Source of the DNA: CAZAPG01 sp964486935
GTDB taxonomy: Bacteria; Chloroflexota; Anaerolineae; 4572-78; J111
Length of the DNA stretch: 64,000 nt
Direction: 5' to 3'
Assembly (NCBI GenBank): GCA_964486935.1
Contig: CAZAPG010000006.1
Coordinates: 62,001-126,000 of the forward strand
Under the pieces are notes generated by a model that saw only the letters and a program-made list of their open reading frames with translations, did no database searches and was not told where the DNA came from. A program made the translations under genes and the position numbers. Numbering within the stretch: the first letter of the stretch is position 1; each line of letters opens with the position of its first letter. Shown here piece after piece: positions 54,736 to 63,139 of this stretch.

Positions 54736-56127
54736 ATGAAGCAGAGAGTCCCTTTGTACTTTACAGCCTCGCTGGTAATTATCGACACCCTGATGACAGG
54801 ATTGGCCTTTTTTCTGGGCTACCAGCTAAGGCTGCAATCAGATTACGAAAATATTCAGCCGTTTTCTGCCTATTGGGGCATGGCGCTGGTGCATATTATC
54901 TCGATTGTGGGCGTCTTTTTCTTTTATCGACTCTATCACCGGCAGCGTTCATTATCATACGTCGATCAATTTTACGCCATTTTTGGGGCGGCGTCGGTGG
55001 GTACAATTATTGCCATTGCGTTCATCTCGTTTTTCTTTAAAAATCAACTTGACTACCCCCGCCTGATGATGGTTTATGTTTGGGGTTTTACTATTGTGTT
55101 CACCTCTATTGGCCGGGCGATACAGTCTCGGGTGCAGCTTTCGTTGCAGGCCCGAGGGTGGGGCGAGCAGCGGGTATTGATTGTTGGCACCGGCGAGGTG
55201 GGGCGAATTGTCATGCAAAAAATTCGACGCTCACCAGAGTTGGGGTATCGCGTAATTGGTTTTGTCGATGACTCGACCAAAGTGAAGGCCGTGCAAAACA
55301 GCCCGGTGCTCGGCACGTCAGACAACATCCCGGAAATTATTGCCGCCGAAAATGTCGGCGAAGTAATTATTGCCATGCCCGACGCCTCACACCAGGAAAT
55401 TTTGCGGATTGTGAGCAAGTGCGACCAGGGCCGGGTAGCCATAAAAGTGTTTCCCGATGTGTTTCAAATTATGGCTAGCGAGGTTTCGATTGGCGACCTG
55501 GGCGGCCTGCCGCTGCTAACCATGCGAGATACCGCCATGCACGGCTGGCGGCTCACGGTAAAACGGGCTATCGACGTGATTGGCAGCGGGGCGGGGTTGA
55601 TTTTATTTTCGCCCATTATGTTGCTGCTGGCTGTACTGATTAAACTGGAGTCGGCGGGGCCGGTGTTTTATACCCAGGAGCGAATGGGTTTGGACGGCAA
55701 ACGATTTATGATGCTCAAATTCCGCTCGATGAGAACCGACGCCGAAGAAGAAACCGGGCCGGTTTGGGCCACCGCCGATGACAGCCGGCGCACCCGCCTG
55801 GGCGCAATTATTCGCCGTTTTTCCATTGATGAATTTCCCCAGCTTATTAACGTGCTAATTGGTGACATGAGCCTGGTGGGGCCACGCCCGGAGCGGCCCA
55901 TCTTTGTTGAACAGTTCAAAACAACTATTCCGCGCTACATGGACCGCCATCGAGAGAAGGCCGGTATTACCGGCTGGGCGCAAATTAACGGCCTGCGCGG
56001 CGACACGTCAATTATAGAGCGAACAAAATACGATTTGTGGTATATTGAAAACTGGTCGCTATCGCTCGATTTTCGGATTATGATTCGCACTTTAATTCAA
56101 ATTTTTAACGACCAAAATGCTTACTAA
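54736..56127 (+). CDS. Polyprenyl-phosphate sugar-1-phosphate transferase (WcaJ-like)
   Basis: A 463-residue initiating enzyme of exopolysaccharide synthesis, moving a sugar-1-phosphate to undecaprenyl phosphate. Four N-terminal helices (about 10-125), a Rossmann-like CoA-binding-3 domain (VLIVGTGEVGRIVMQKI, about 140-260), one more hydrophobic segment (about 280-305) and the bacterial sugar transferase domain (ESAGPVFYTQERMGLDGKRFMMLKFRSM, VGPRPERPIFVEQF, REKAGITGWAQINGLRGDT) are present. Which sugar is not readable. Cotranslated with the GT2 gene. Confidence 0.94.
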   Translation: MKQRVPLYFTASLVIIDTLMTGLAFFLGYQLRLQSDYENIQPFSAYWGMALVHIISIVGVFFFYRLYHRQRSLSYVDQFYAIFGAASVGTIIAIAFISFFFKNQLDYPRLMMVYVWGFTIVFTSIGRAIQSRVQLSLQARGWGEQRVLIVGTGEVGRIVMQKIRRSPELGYRVIGFVDDSTKVKAVQNSPVLGTSDNIPEIIAAENVGEVIIAMPDASHQEILRIVSKCDQGRVAIKVFPDVFQIMASEVSIGDLGGLPLLTMRDTAMHGWRLTVKRAIDVIGSGAGLILFSPIMLLLAVLIKLESAGPVFYTQERMGLDGKRFMMLKFRSMRTDAEEETGPVWATADDSRRTRLGAIIRRFSIDEFPQLINVLIGDMSLVGPRPERPIFVEQFKTTIPRYMDRHREKAGITGWAQINGLRGDTSIIERTKYDLWYIENWSLSLDFRIMIRTLIQIFNDQNAY

Positions 56128-56136
56128 TCCTTTTAA

Positions 56137-56152
56137 TGTTTCACGTGAAACA
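56137..56152. promoter_or_regulatory. parS: parS centromere-like site
   Basis: TGTTTCACGTGAAACA, an exact match to the palindromic consensus bound by chromosomal ParB proteins, lies in the 55-bp gap after the sugar transferase gene. Confidence 0.9.
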
Positions 56153-56182
56153 CCACTTTAACTGTTGTTGAATGAGGTTGCC

Positions 56183-57091
56183 TTGACTCGCATCTGTGAT
56201 TATGAAGGAAGCAAATACCGGACTGAATTTTGGGAAGCCCAGAATAGAACCTACGAGGATGCCGTTGAGCGCCTGGCCATGCAAAAGTTGCTGCCGCCTA
56301 CGGGCGAACGCCTGATAGAAATTGGCGCAGGTTTTGGGCGGCTGGTTGACCTGTACCATGGCTACAAACAAATAGTTTTGGTTGACTACGCCCGCACCCA
56401 ACTGGAAGAAGCGCAGCGGTATCTGGGTCAGGATAAACGGTTAATTTATGTGGTCGCCAATGTTTACAAGCTTCCCTTTGTAGATGGGTTGTTCGACGCC
56501 CTGACGATGATTAGAGTCATGCACCATCTCACCGATATCCCCGCCGCCCTGTCAGAAATTCATCGAATTGTAAAAAACCAGGGGACAACCGTCATTGAGC
56601 ATGCCAGCAAGTTTCATCTCAAATCGCTGGCCCGCTGGCTGCTGGGCCGGCAAAGTTGGAATCCGTTTGACCCGCAGCCGGTTGAGTTTGTTGAGCTTAA
56701 TTTTAACTTTCACCCGGCCTGGATGCGCCGGCAGTTTGAGTCTGCCGGGCTGCAAGTCAAAAACAGCCGCACCGTATCTCATTACCGGATTAATTTGCTA
56801 AAACGACTTGTCCCAACCTCGGCGCTGGTTACTTTGGATGGACTGGCTCAAACTACCGGCAATTGGTGGCAACTCACTCCGAGTGTTTTCTTACAGGCGC
56901 AGGCCCAAAAATCAACCCGGTCAGATGTGTCTGGTTTCTTTCGTTGTCCGGCCTGCAAAATGCCTTTCCCCCCCTTTGAGCATCTCCCTCCGGTAGACAC
57001 CCTGATTTGTCAGAGTTGCCAAACCGGATGGTCCATCAAAAATGGTATCTACGATTTCAAAACCCCACTAAATGCAGCCAACGCTCATTAA
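56183..57091 (+). CDS. SAM-dependent methyltransferase with C-terminal zinc ribbon
   Basis: A class I methyltransferase of about 302 residues. Motif I reads LIEIGAGFGRLVDL, with downstream LVDYARTQLEEA and VANVYKLPFVDGLFDALTMIRVMHHL. The C terminus (about 255-285) adds a four-Cys ribbon, CPAC and CQSC, like the Trm112-type metal-binding tail. TTG at 56183 is preferred because GAGG precedes it; a TTG at 56165 would add six residues. Placed in the polysaccharide cluster, it may methylate a sugar or quinone; substrate unknown. Confidence 0.83.
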   Translation: MTRICDYEGSKYRTEFWEAQNRTYEDAVERLAMQKLLPPTGERLIEIGAGFGRLVDLYHGYKQIVLVDYARTQLEEAQRYLGQDKRLIYVVANVYKLPFVDGLFDALTMIRVMHHLTDIPAALSEIHRIVKNQGTTVIEHASKFHLKSLARWLLGRQSWNPFDPQPVEFVELNFNFHPAWMRRQFESAGLQVKNSRTVSHYRINLLKRLVPTSALVTLDGLAQTTGNWWQLTPSVFLQAQAQKSTRSDVSGFFRCPACKMPFPPFEHLPPVDTLICQSCQTGWSIKNGIYDFKTPLNAANAH

Positions 57092-57139
57092 GCTATTACT
57101 ATACGTATTGAAAAATAGGTTTAGCCATGTTATGATAAG

Positions 57140-57168
57140 TTGACTGTATTATGTATTGTTACTAAAAT
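57140..57168 (+). promoter_or_regulatory. Promoter of the LPxTG-like surface protein gene
   Basis: TTGACT, 17-bp spacer, TAAAAT, about 64 bp before the start. Confidence 0.8.
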
Positions 57169-57231
57169 CCGTGTAACTTTGCGCTTGCGCCAGATATTAA
57201 ATAAAGCGGCAAACATACACCGGAGGGGGGA

Positions 57232-58197
57232 ATGTCGATGATCTTGGTAAAATATAGAAACCTGTTGGCTAAACTTATTATTTTGAGTGGGGCCATTTTT
57301 ACAACCCTGCTTCTTTCCGGTTGGGTTTATCCGGGCCGGGTTATGCCCGACACCCCGCCATTGGCGCCGCCATCTGGCGAAGGTGATGAACCGGCTGAAG
57401 GAGTCTCGTTGGAACCGGTTGATGTAATCAAAAATGGCGGCTTTGAAATGGGGTGGCAACCTCTAAACGGCGTCCCTGAATTTTGGTCTCCCTATACCAA
57501 TGGCGAAGCCGTAATCGGCTGGTATGATGAACAGTGGCCCGAAGCGGTGCGAAACGGCAACCACGCCCAACTAATGGAAATTGATACGGTAAACGGCGAT
57601 ATTCTTGACCGCGTCATTGCCGTATATCAAACCGTAGATGTTGCCCCCAATTCTGAATATACCTTAACTATCCACGCCATTATGCGCACCGATGCCCCCG
57701 AGTCGCTCAGAAACAAAAATGAATATGAAATGAATTGGGGCATCGACCCGTTTGGCGAAGGTAATTACGACAACGTGTCGGAATGGGTCTATATGCCCCT
57801 CACCGAGCAACTCCGAATTGGCTCGAATGGCGAATTTCCCGATGACAAACCGCTCTTTTACGAGGTGATTACCGGGACAATTCGCACCGGCGATACCGAA
57901 AAAATAACGCTCTTTATTCGCGGGTTAAAGAAATTCCCCACCGGCACCGAAGTAAACTTTGATATTGATGACGTATCGCTCATTGGCCCGTCGCCCGGTA
58001 TGGTTCCCATGGCCGAAGCCGAAGAAACCGCCCCCACCGCTCCCGCCGACTCTGAAAACGACCTGCCCCAAACCGGCGCCACCCTTTACCTGGATGACGG
58101 TTCAGTTGTGGGTAAATTTGCTTTGGGCGCTATGGTGTTGCTAATTTTAGGCACAGCCGCCGCGGCAAGTCTGTTATTTCAACAAAACAAGTGGTGA
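57232..58197 (+). CDS. Surface protein with C-terminal LPxTG-like sorting signal
   Basis: A 321-residue exported protein. An N-terminal signal segment (about 8-30) precedes a Pro/Glu-rich spacer and a beta-rich domain starting NGGFEMGWQPLNGVPEFWSPY (about 68-255), similar in style to carbohydrate-binding jelly-roll modules. The C terminus reads DLPQTGATLYLDD, then a helix (about 290-314) and a short tail ending in Lys-Trp, the layout of a sortase substrate. No sortase gene is in the window. GGAGGGG lies just before; a second ATG at 57238 has slightly better spacing. Confidence 0.8.
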   Translation: MSMILVKYRNLLAKLIILSGAIFTTLLLSGWVYPGRVMPDTPPLAPPSGEGDEPAEGVSLEPVDVIKNGGFEMGWQPLNGVPEFWSPYTNGEAVIGWYDEQWPEAVRNGNHAQLMEIDTVNGDILDRVIAVYQTVDVAPNSEYTLTIHAIMRTDAPESLRNKNEYEMNWGIDPFGEGNYDNVSEWVYMPLTEQLRIGSNGEFPDDKPLFYEVITGTIRTGDTEKITLFIRGLKKFPTGTEVNFDIDDVSLIGPSPGMVPMAEAEETAPTAPADSENDLPQTGATLYLDDGSVVGKFALGAMVLLILGTAAAASLLFQQNKW

Positions 58198-58223
58198 TAA
58201 CCTGCGGGGCAAAGCCGCACCGC

Positions 58224-58254
58224 AAAAGGGGCAGACGTTTTTTGCCCCTTTTTT
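58224..58254 (+). terminator. Intrinsic terminator after the surface protein gene
   Basis: AAAAGGGGCA / TGCCCCTTTT stem with 9-nt loop and T-run. Confidence 0.92.
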
Positions 58255-58385
58255 GATTCAATCCCCTCCTTCTTTGTCCTCTCCTACAAAATGTAGTATA
58301 CTGGTTTATAATGTGCCACTACTGTTGGTGGTTTTTTATTATTCCCCTGTGCAAAATAAACAAACTATAACCAAGGTAAACAATT

Positions 58386-59564
58386 ATGAAGGTCTCCTGT
58401 CTGCAAGAAAATTTGGCCAAGGGCCTGAGCATTGTTGGACGCGCTGTTGCCAGCCGCAGTACGTTACCCGTATTATCAAATGTTTTATTGGCTACCGATA
58501 ACGGCCAGCTCAAGTTGTCTGCCAATAATTTTGAGCTGGGGATAAACTGCTGGGTTGGGGCCAAGGTAGAAAAAGAAGGAGCCATCACCGTTCCGGCCCG
58601 GCTGCTGGCAGAGTTTGTCAACTCTCTGCCGCCGGAGCGAATTGATATGCAACTAGATGAGGAGACCCAAACCCTTAACCTTATCTGCGACCGCTTTGAA
58701 TCAAACATTAAAGGCATCGACGCCCAGGAATTTCCCGCCGTAGCCACCGCCACCGAAGATGACATCGCCATCAAGCTTGACCCCGAATCGCTGCGGACCA
58801 TGATTAAACAGGTTGTGTTTGCCGCCGCCACCGACGAAAGTCGCCCCGTGTTTACCGGCGTTCTGCTTAAATTTGATGAGGACGCCTTAACCATGGTCGC
58901 CGCCGACGGTTTCCGGCTGTCGGTTAAAACAACCCCGCTCAACCAAAATGCCGCCGCCACCCTGGCCGACCTTGGCCTTGATAATGGCGGAGCCGGCTCC
59001 AGCCTGATTATTCCGGCGCGCGCCCTGATGGAACTGGCTCGTGTTTCTGTTGACCAGGAACAACCCATTGATTTAATTGTAACCCCGGCCCGCCGCCAGG
59101 TGCTTTTTAATTTGCAGGATATCGAACTGGTCTCCCAACTAATTGAAGGCGATTTTCCCGATTACAACCGCATTATTCCCAAGATGCACACCACCCGCAG
59201 CGTTATGGATACGGCCAGCCTGCTCAAGGCCGTTCGTATCTCGCACCTTTTTGCCCGCGATGCAGCCAACATTGTCAGGTTAGAAATTGCCCCAAGCGGC
59301 GACGAACTGATGAATGGCCGCATTACCCTGGTAGCCACCAGCGCCGAGCTGGGCGATAACGTGGCCGATTTGGATGCTTCTATCGAGGGCGAAGCGGTTG
59401 AAATTGCCTTCAACGCCAAATACCTCATCGACGTTCTGTCCATTATCGACAGCCCCCAAATTGCGCTGGAAACCAGCACCCCCTCCAGCCCCGGCGTGTT
59501 TCGGGTTATCGGCGATGAAAACTTTACCCACGTAATTATGCCCATGCACATCCAGGGCCGGTAA
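58386..59564 (+). CDS. dnaN: DNA polymerase III sliding clamp (beta subunit)
   Basis: Ring-shaped processivity factor of the replicative polymerase. The 392-residue product carries three clamp domains: 1-125 (MKVSCLQENLAKGLSIVGRAVASRSTLPVLSNVLL), about 130-260 (ESRPVFTGVLLKFDEDALTMVAADGFRLSV) and about 265-392 (IEGDFPDYNRIIP ... HVIMPMHI, ending the usual M-P-x-R-like tail as MPMHIQGR). Length is slightly above the 366-380 norm because of an insert near 195-205. dnaA and recF are not adjacent. Flanked by terminators on both sides, so expressed alone. Confidence 0.97.
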   Translation: MKVSCLQENLAKGLSIVGRAVASRSTLPVLSNVLLATDNGQLKLSANNFELGINCWVGAKVEKEGAITVPARLLAEFVNSLPPERIDMQLDEETQTLNLICDRFESNIKGIDAQEFPAVATATEDDIAIKLDPESLRTMIKQVVFAAATDESRPVFTGVLLKFDEDALTMVAADGFRLSVKTTPLNQNAAATLADLGLDNGGAGSSLIIPARALMELARVSVDQEQPIDLIVTPARRQVLFNLQDIELVSQLIEGDFPDYNRIIPKMHTTRSVMDTASLLKAVRISHLFARDAANIVRLEIAPSGDELMNGRITLVATSAELGDNVADLDASIEGEAVEIAFNAKYLIDVLSIIDSPQIALETSTPSSPGVFRVIGDENFTHVIMPMHIQGR

Positions 59565-59582
59565 CAGTTACTCTGGCAGTCC

Positions 59583-59613
59583 AAGGCCGACACGCAACGT
59601 GTCGGCCTTTTTG
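59583..59613 (+). terminator. Intrinsic terminator of dnaN
   Basis: 11-bp stem AAGGCCGACAC / GTGTCGGCCTT with 5-nt loop and T-run. Confidence 0.93.
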
Positions 59614-59681
59614 GTTGGCATAAAACAAGCGCCCCGATGAGTTCACCGGAGCGCCCGCAGATGGGTCAATTAAAATTGGCT

Positions 59682-60308
59682 TTACAGGATTCTCAACAAA
59701 ACGCCGTAAACGGCAACCAGCCCAATCACCGCCCCCACCACCGAGCCGTAAATAACCTGTCGGGGGGTGTGTCGCTCTAACCTGATGCGAGACCAGCCAA
59801 CCAACGGCACCAGCAACACCACCGGCCAGGTATGCGAGCCGGCAATCATCAACGTAGCCATCGCCGCCGCCGAAATTGACGCCCCATGAAAACTGATTTT
59901 CCAAAACAGCGTTACCAGGCTCAAAATGCCCACCAATACCAGCGTAACCCACATAATTGCCTCTACAATTTGCGGAGCCTGCCAGTAACGGATTAACCCC
60001 AAACAAACTGTCAGCCAAAGCAAAAGCACAATTAGCGGGCGAACGCGGGTTTCTCGGCGGGGCATGTAAATATCTTCAATCATGCCGTGGCGCACCAGCC
60101 AGAATAGATACAGCAACGGCGGTATCACAATAAAAGGGATAAGCAGCGCCAGCCACAAAAAAACCTCCAGCGGGTCATCGCTATACTGGAGGGATAAAAC
60201 GGCGGTAATGACCACGCCCACAATGTGCGGGCTGATAACGTGCGATATCCAACGGGCAACGGCCTCGTTGGTCAGGCCAAAATTTCTCTGAAGCGATGCA
60301 AATGACAA
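59682..60308 (-). CDS. PAP2-like membrane phosphatase
   Basis: A 208-residue protein with about five or six transmembrane helices. The PAP2-type blocks are visible but atypical: a basic RRETRVRP loop, KISFHGASIS in place of the usual PSGH, and WSRIRLERHTPRQVIYG matching the SRxxxxxHxxxxV block with the catalytic His. Such proteins dephosphorylate lipid phosphates such as undecaprenyl diphosphate. Only a TTG start fits, preceded by a run of G. Last gene of the minus-strand cluster, 155 bp after the VOC gene. Confidence 0.72.
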   Translation of the reverse strand: MSFASLQRNFGLTNEAVARWISHVISPHIVGVVITAVLSLQYSDDPLEVFLWLALLIPFIVIPPLLYLFWLVRHGMIEDIYMPRRETRVRPLIVLLLWLTVCLGLIRYWQAPQIVEAIMWVTLVLVGILSLVTLFWKISFHGASISAAAMATLMIAGSHTWPVVLLVPLVGWSRIRLERHTPRQVIYGSVVGAVIGLVAVYGVLLRIL

Positions 60309-60463
60309 CGGGCATAACCCCCATCATAAAAATTACTGATTGTACTCATATTTTAGAGGGGGCAGATGCCGGGGTCAAGCAGGTTGATAGTACCAGTTTC
60401 TGAAAACAGGCCGGAAAAGAGGCTACATCGGCGCGGTTGGCCGGGATTTTGGTTTTTTGGGAG

Positions 60464-60847
60464 CTACGCGCCGCAGATAAATTCAACTTCGTTGCCATCG
60501 GGGTCATCCACGTACATGGTGCGAGAGGGTACAACCGGATGCTGCCCGTAGCGAATTTCATAGCCTAATTCTTTTAGCCGTTTTTCTTCGGCCTCAAAAT
60601 CTTCGGGGGCCAGTTCCAGGGCCAGGTGATGCAGGCTGCGCGGCGCTTCAAACTGTTTGGCGCTGGCCGGCAGCGGAAAGAGCACAATCATTTGGGGAAT
60701 CTCGACCGCCGGGTTGCCGGCTTTGAGAAAAACCGGGCCGGGGCGTCCTATTATTTTTAGCCCCAACACCTCCTGATAAAATTTTAATGACGCGTCAACA
60801 TCGTGAACGTTTAATACAATTTCGGCGATACCTTTTATTTTGCTCAT
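60464..60847 (-). CDS. VOC-family (glyoxalase/dioxygenase-fold) protein
   Basis: A 127-residue protein with two beta-alpha-beta-beta-beta modules. LNVHDVDASLKFYQEVLGLKII starts the first; LHHLALELAPEDFEAEEKRLKELGYEI the second; DDPDGNEVEF provides the terminal metal-binding Glu. Glyoxalase I, fosfomycin-resistance and dioxygenase enzymes share this fold, and the activity is not predictable. It starts 11 bp after the gene upstream. Confidence 0.88.
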   Translation of the reverse strand: MSKIKGIAEIVLNVHDVDASLKFYQEVLGLKIIGRPGPVFLKAGNPAVEIPQMIVLFPLPASAKQFEAPRSLHHLALELAPEDFEAEEKRLKELGYEIRYGQHPVVPSRTMYVDDPDGNEVEFICGA

Positions 60848-60858
60848 TGGTTTTTACC

Positions 60859-61167
60859 TCATACCTTGCCCCTGGCCAGCGGGTGGTCGGGATGCACTTC
60901 GATGACTTTTTTGTAAATATCCTGCGCCTCTTCGGTTTTGCCCTGCTGCTCCAGGGCGGCGGCAGCAGCGCAGGCCTCCTCCGGCCTCATGGCTTCGGGA
61001 GTCATCCGTTTCCCCAGCATGTAACAAAAGGCTTTGTAACCTACCTTGGGGCCATCTTTGACCACCAGCTGGCGGATTTTGTCCACCGTATCGGCCCTGT
61101 TTATGTCCCCCTCAACACGCTTGAGGTCGCTGTAGCTTGCTACGGGGCTGTAGGGTTTTTTGGCCAT
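60859..61167 (-). CDS. Small TPR-like protein, function unknown
   Basis: A 102-residue soluble protein. The C-terminal half (CAAAAALEQQGKTEEAQDIYKKVIEVHPDHPLARG) reads as one to one-and-a-half tetratricopeptide repeats; the N-terminal half is helical, basic and unassigned. AGGAA precedes the ATG. Co-oriented and tightly placed between the threonine dehydratase and VOC genes, so part of the same transcript. Confidence 0.7.
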   Translation of the reverse strand: MAKKPYSPVASYSDLKRVEGDINRADTVDKIRQLVVKDGPKVGYKAFCYMLGKRMTPEAMRPEEACAAAAALEQQGKTEEAQDIYKKVIEVHPDHPLARGKV

Positions 61168-61203
61168 AACTGCTGTTCCTCACTTTCTTGGGTAGAGTTT
61201 TAT

Positions 61204-62175
61204 TTAAACAGGCTGACTTGCCAGAATGTCGCGCAATTTTTCTAGCGCGAGGTTGCCGCCGCTTAAAATGAGCACTACTTTTTGGCCGGCCAGTCGCTCT
61301 TTTATTTGCAGCGCCGCCGCCAGCGAGACAGCCCCGGCGCCTTCGGCCAGGTTGCGGGTATGCTCAAGGTGCAGAACGATAGCCTGCTTAATTAGGGCGT
61401 CATCAACCAGCACAAAATCATCCAGATAGTGGCGCATAATGCGCTGCGTGTTGGCAAACGGTACCCGCGTGGCCACGCCCTCGGCAAAGGTTTGCATGTT
61501 GGCGGTGACCAGTTGGCCCGATTTCCAGCTCAATTGCATGGCCGGGGCCTGGGCCGATTGGGCCGCAATCACCTGTATTTTGGGGTTGATGCTTTTGGCC
61601 GCTATGCTGGTGCCGCACGCGCCGCTGCCGGCCCCCACCGGCACAATAATGGTGTCGACATCCGGCAACTCTTCTACAATTTCAAGGCCGTAGGTGCCTA
61701 CGCCGCAAATCAGATGTTCTTCAGTGGGGCCTACAAAGCGGCCGCCGTCGGCTTCGGCCTGGCCCATAATCCACTCGCGGGCGGTATCAAAATCCCGGCC
61801 ATGGAACACCACCTCTGCGCCCAGCCCGCGCATGGCCGCAACTTTGGCCGGGTTGGCTCCCTCTGGCACGGCAATGGTGGCTTTGATGCCGTTTACTCTG
61901 GCGGCAAAGGCAATGCTCTGGCCGTGGTTGCCGGTAGAGGCGGTGAACAGGCCGGCGCGTCGCTTTTGCTCATTCAAATGGGCCGCCAGATTCAAGCCGC
62001 CGCGCACTTTAAACGCGCCCACCGGATGATGATTTTCATGCTTGACCCACACTTCTGCGCCCAACAAATCGCTCAAACCGCGGTAATGGTAAAGTGGGGT
62101 GGGCTTTAAATAGCGGTACACGTGGGGCCGGGCGGCAATAATATCGTGCAGGGTTGGCATAGGGGCTGTGCTCAT
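61204..62175 (-). CDS. Threonine/serine dehydratase (PLP fold II)
   Basis: A 323-residue PLP enzyme that deaminates threonine (to 2-oxobutanoate) or serine. The PLP lysine is in PVGAFKVRGGLN, the phosphate-binding loop is VPVGAGSGACGTS, and the Asn of TASTGNHGQSIAFAA contacts the substrate. It lacks the C-terminal ACT-like domain of biosynthetic IlvA, so it is a catabolic-type or unregulated enzyme. GAGGT precedes the ATG. Confidence 0.92.
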   Translation of the reverse strand: MSTAPMPTLHDIIAARPHVYRYLKPTPLYHYRGLSDLLGAEVWVKHENHHPVGAFKVRGGLNLAAHLNEQKRRAGLFTASTGNHGQSIAFAARVNGIKATIAVPEGANPAKVAAMRGLGAEVVFHGRDFDTAREWIMGQAEADGGRFVGPTEEHLICGVGTYGLEIVEELPDVDTIIVPVGAGSGACGTSIAAKSINPKIQVIAAQSAQAPAMQLSWKSGQLVTANMQTFAEGVATRVPFANTQRIMRHYLDDFVLVDDALIKQAIVLHLEHTRNLAEGAGAVSLAAALQIKERLAGQKVVLILSGGNLALEKLRDILASQPV

Positions 62176-62199
62176 TGGGTTTACCTCGCTTGATAAAGG

Positions 62200-63129
62200 T
62201 TAGTTAGACTTAACGGGCGGGGATATGCGCTCTTTTTGATGACTCCGCTGCCACAGCATTAACATAATACCGGCAACCATCAGCAATCCCCCCAAAAGCT
62301 GCTGAACGGTAATCAGCGTGCCAAACAGCGCCAGGCTGTAGACCGCCACAAACAGCGGCTGGGTTGAGCGAATGACCGCCGCTTTGGCCAGGTCAAGATA
62401 CAAGAGTCCCTTATATAACAGCACATAACTTAAAAACGGGCCAAAAAAAGCGCCGCAAATTATCCACAAACCTGTGCTAAAACTGGGCCAGGCGAGTTGC
62501 TGCGTTGCCACACCAATCGCGCCCAGCAGCAACATCATCACCATAGTGCGCGCCGTTGAAAGCAGCAGCGGCGATACGGTGTGGATATATTTTTTTGCCA
62601 CCAGCGTACTGAGCGACAAAAACAGGTTTGAAACCAGCGTCAGCAGCAGCATCAGCCAGACGACCGCCCCGGCCTTAAAGGTCATTACCGCTGCGCCGGC
62701 CAGGGCAATGCCAACGCCCAGCCACTGGTAAGGCAGCATGCGCTCGCTTAAAATATGCGCCCCCAAAAACACCGAGTAAATAGTTTCGCTGCGGCTAAAA
62801 AAGGCTACCAGGGTCGGGTCGCCCAAATTGATGGCGGTAAAGAGCAGCAAATTAGCCACGCCGTTCAAAAAACCCAGCAGCAGCAGGGGTTTGACGCGCG
62901 CCCCCAGCCGCTCTGGAAAAATGGCCCCGTTTCGCATCAAATAAAAGCCGGCTCCCCAGCCGGACGCGGCTGCAAACCAGAGGGGCGTAAAGGCCAGCGG
63001 CGAAAGCTCTTGCATAGCCTGCTTGCTGGCTATAAATGTAACCGAAATGCAGGCCGCCGAGGCAAAGGTTAGCAGCGCGCCCCTCAGCGCAGATGGGCCG
63101 TCCTTAAAGAGTCTGACTTTTACTTTCAA
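62200..63129 (-). CDS. EamA/DMT-family metabolite transporter
   Basis: A 309-residue membrane protein with about ten transmembrane helices in two similar five-helix halves, the EamA drug/metabolite exporter layout (first half from ALRGALLTFASAACISVTFIASK, second from VVWLMLLLTLVSNLFLSLSTLVAKKYI). Export of an amino acid is a fair guess given the dehydratase next door. TTG at 63129 is chosen because GAGGGG stands six bases upstream, just after the preceding stop; longer starts would run far into the upstream gene. Confidence 0.88.
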   Translation of the reverse strand: MKVKVRLFKDGPSALRGALLTFASAACISVTFIASKQAMQELSPLAFTPLWFAAASGWGAGFYLMRNGAIFPERLGARVKPLLLLGFLNGVANLLLFTAINLGDPTLVAFFSRSETIYSVFLGAHILSERMLPYQWLGVGIALAGAAVMTFKAGAVVWLMLLLTLVSNLFLSLSTLVAKKYIHTVSPLLLSTARTMVMMLLLGAIGVATQQLAWPSFSTGLWIICGAFFGPFLSYVLLYKGLLYLDLAKAAVIRSTQPLFVAVYSLALFGTLITVQQLLGGLLMVAGIMLMLWQRSHQKERISPPVKSN

Positions 63130-63139
63130 CGCCGGCCCC

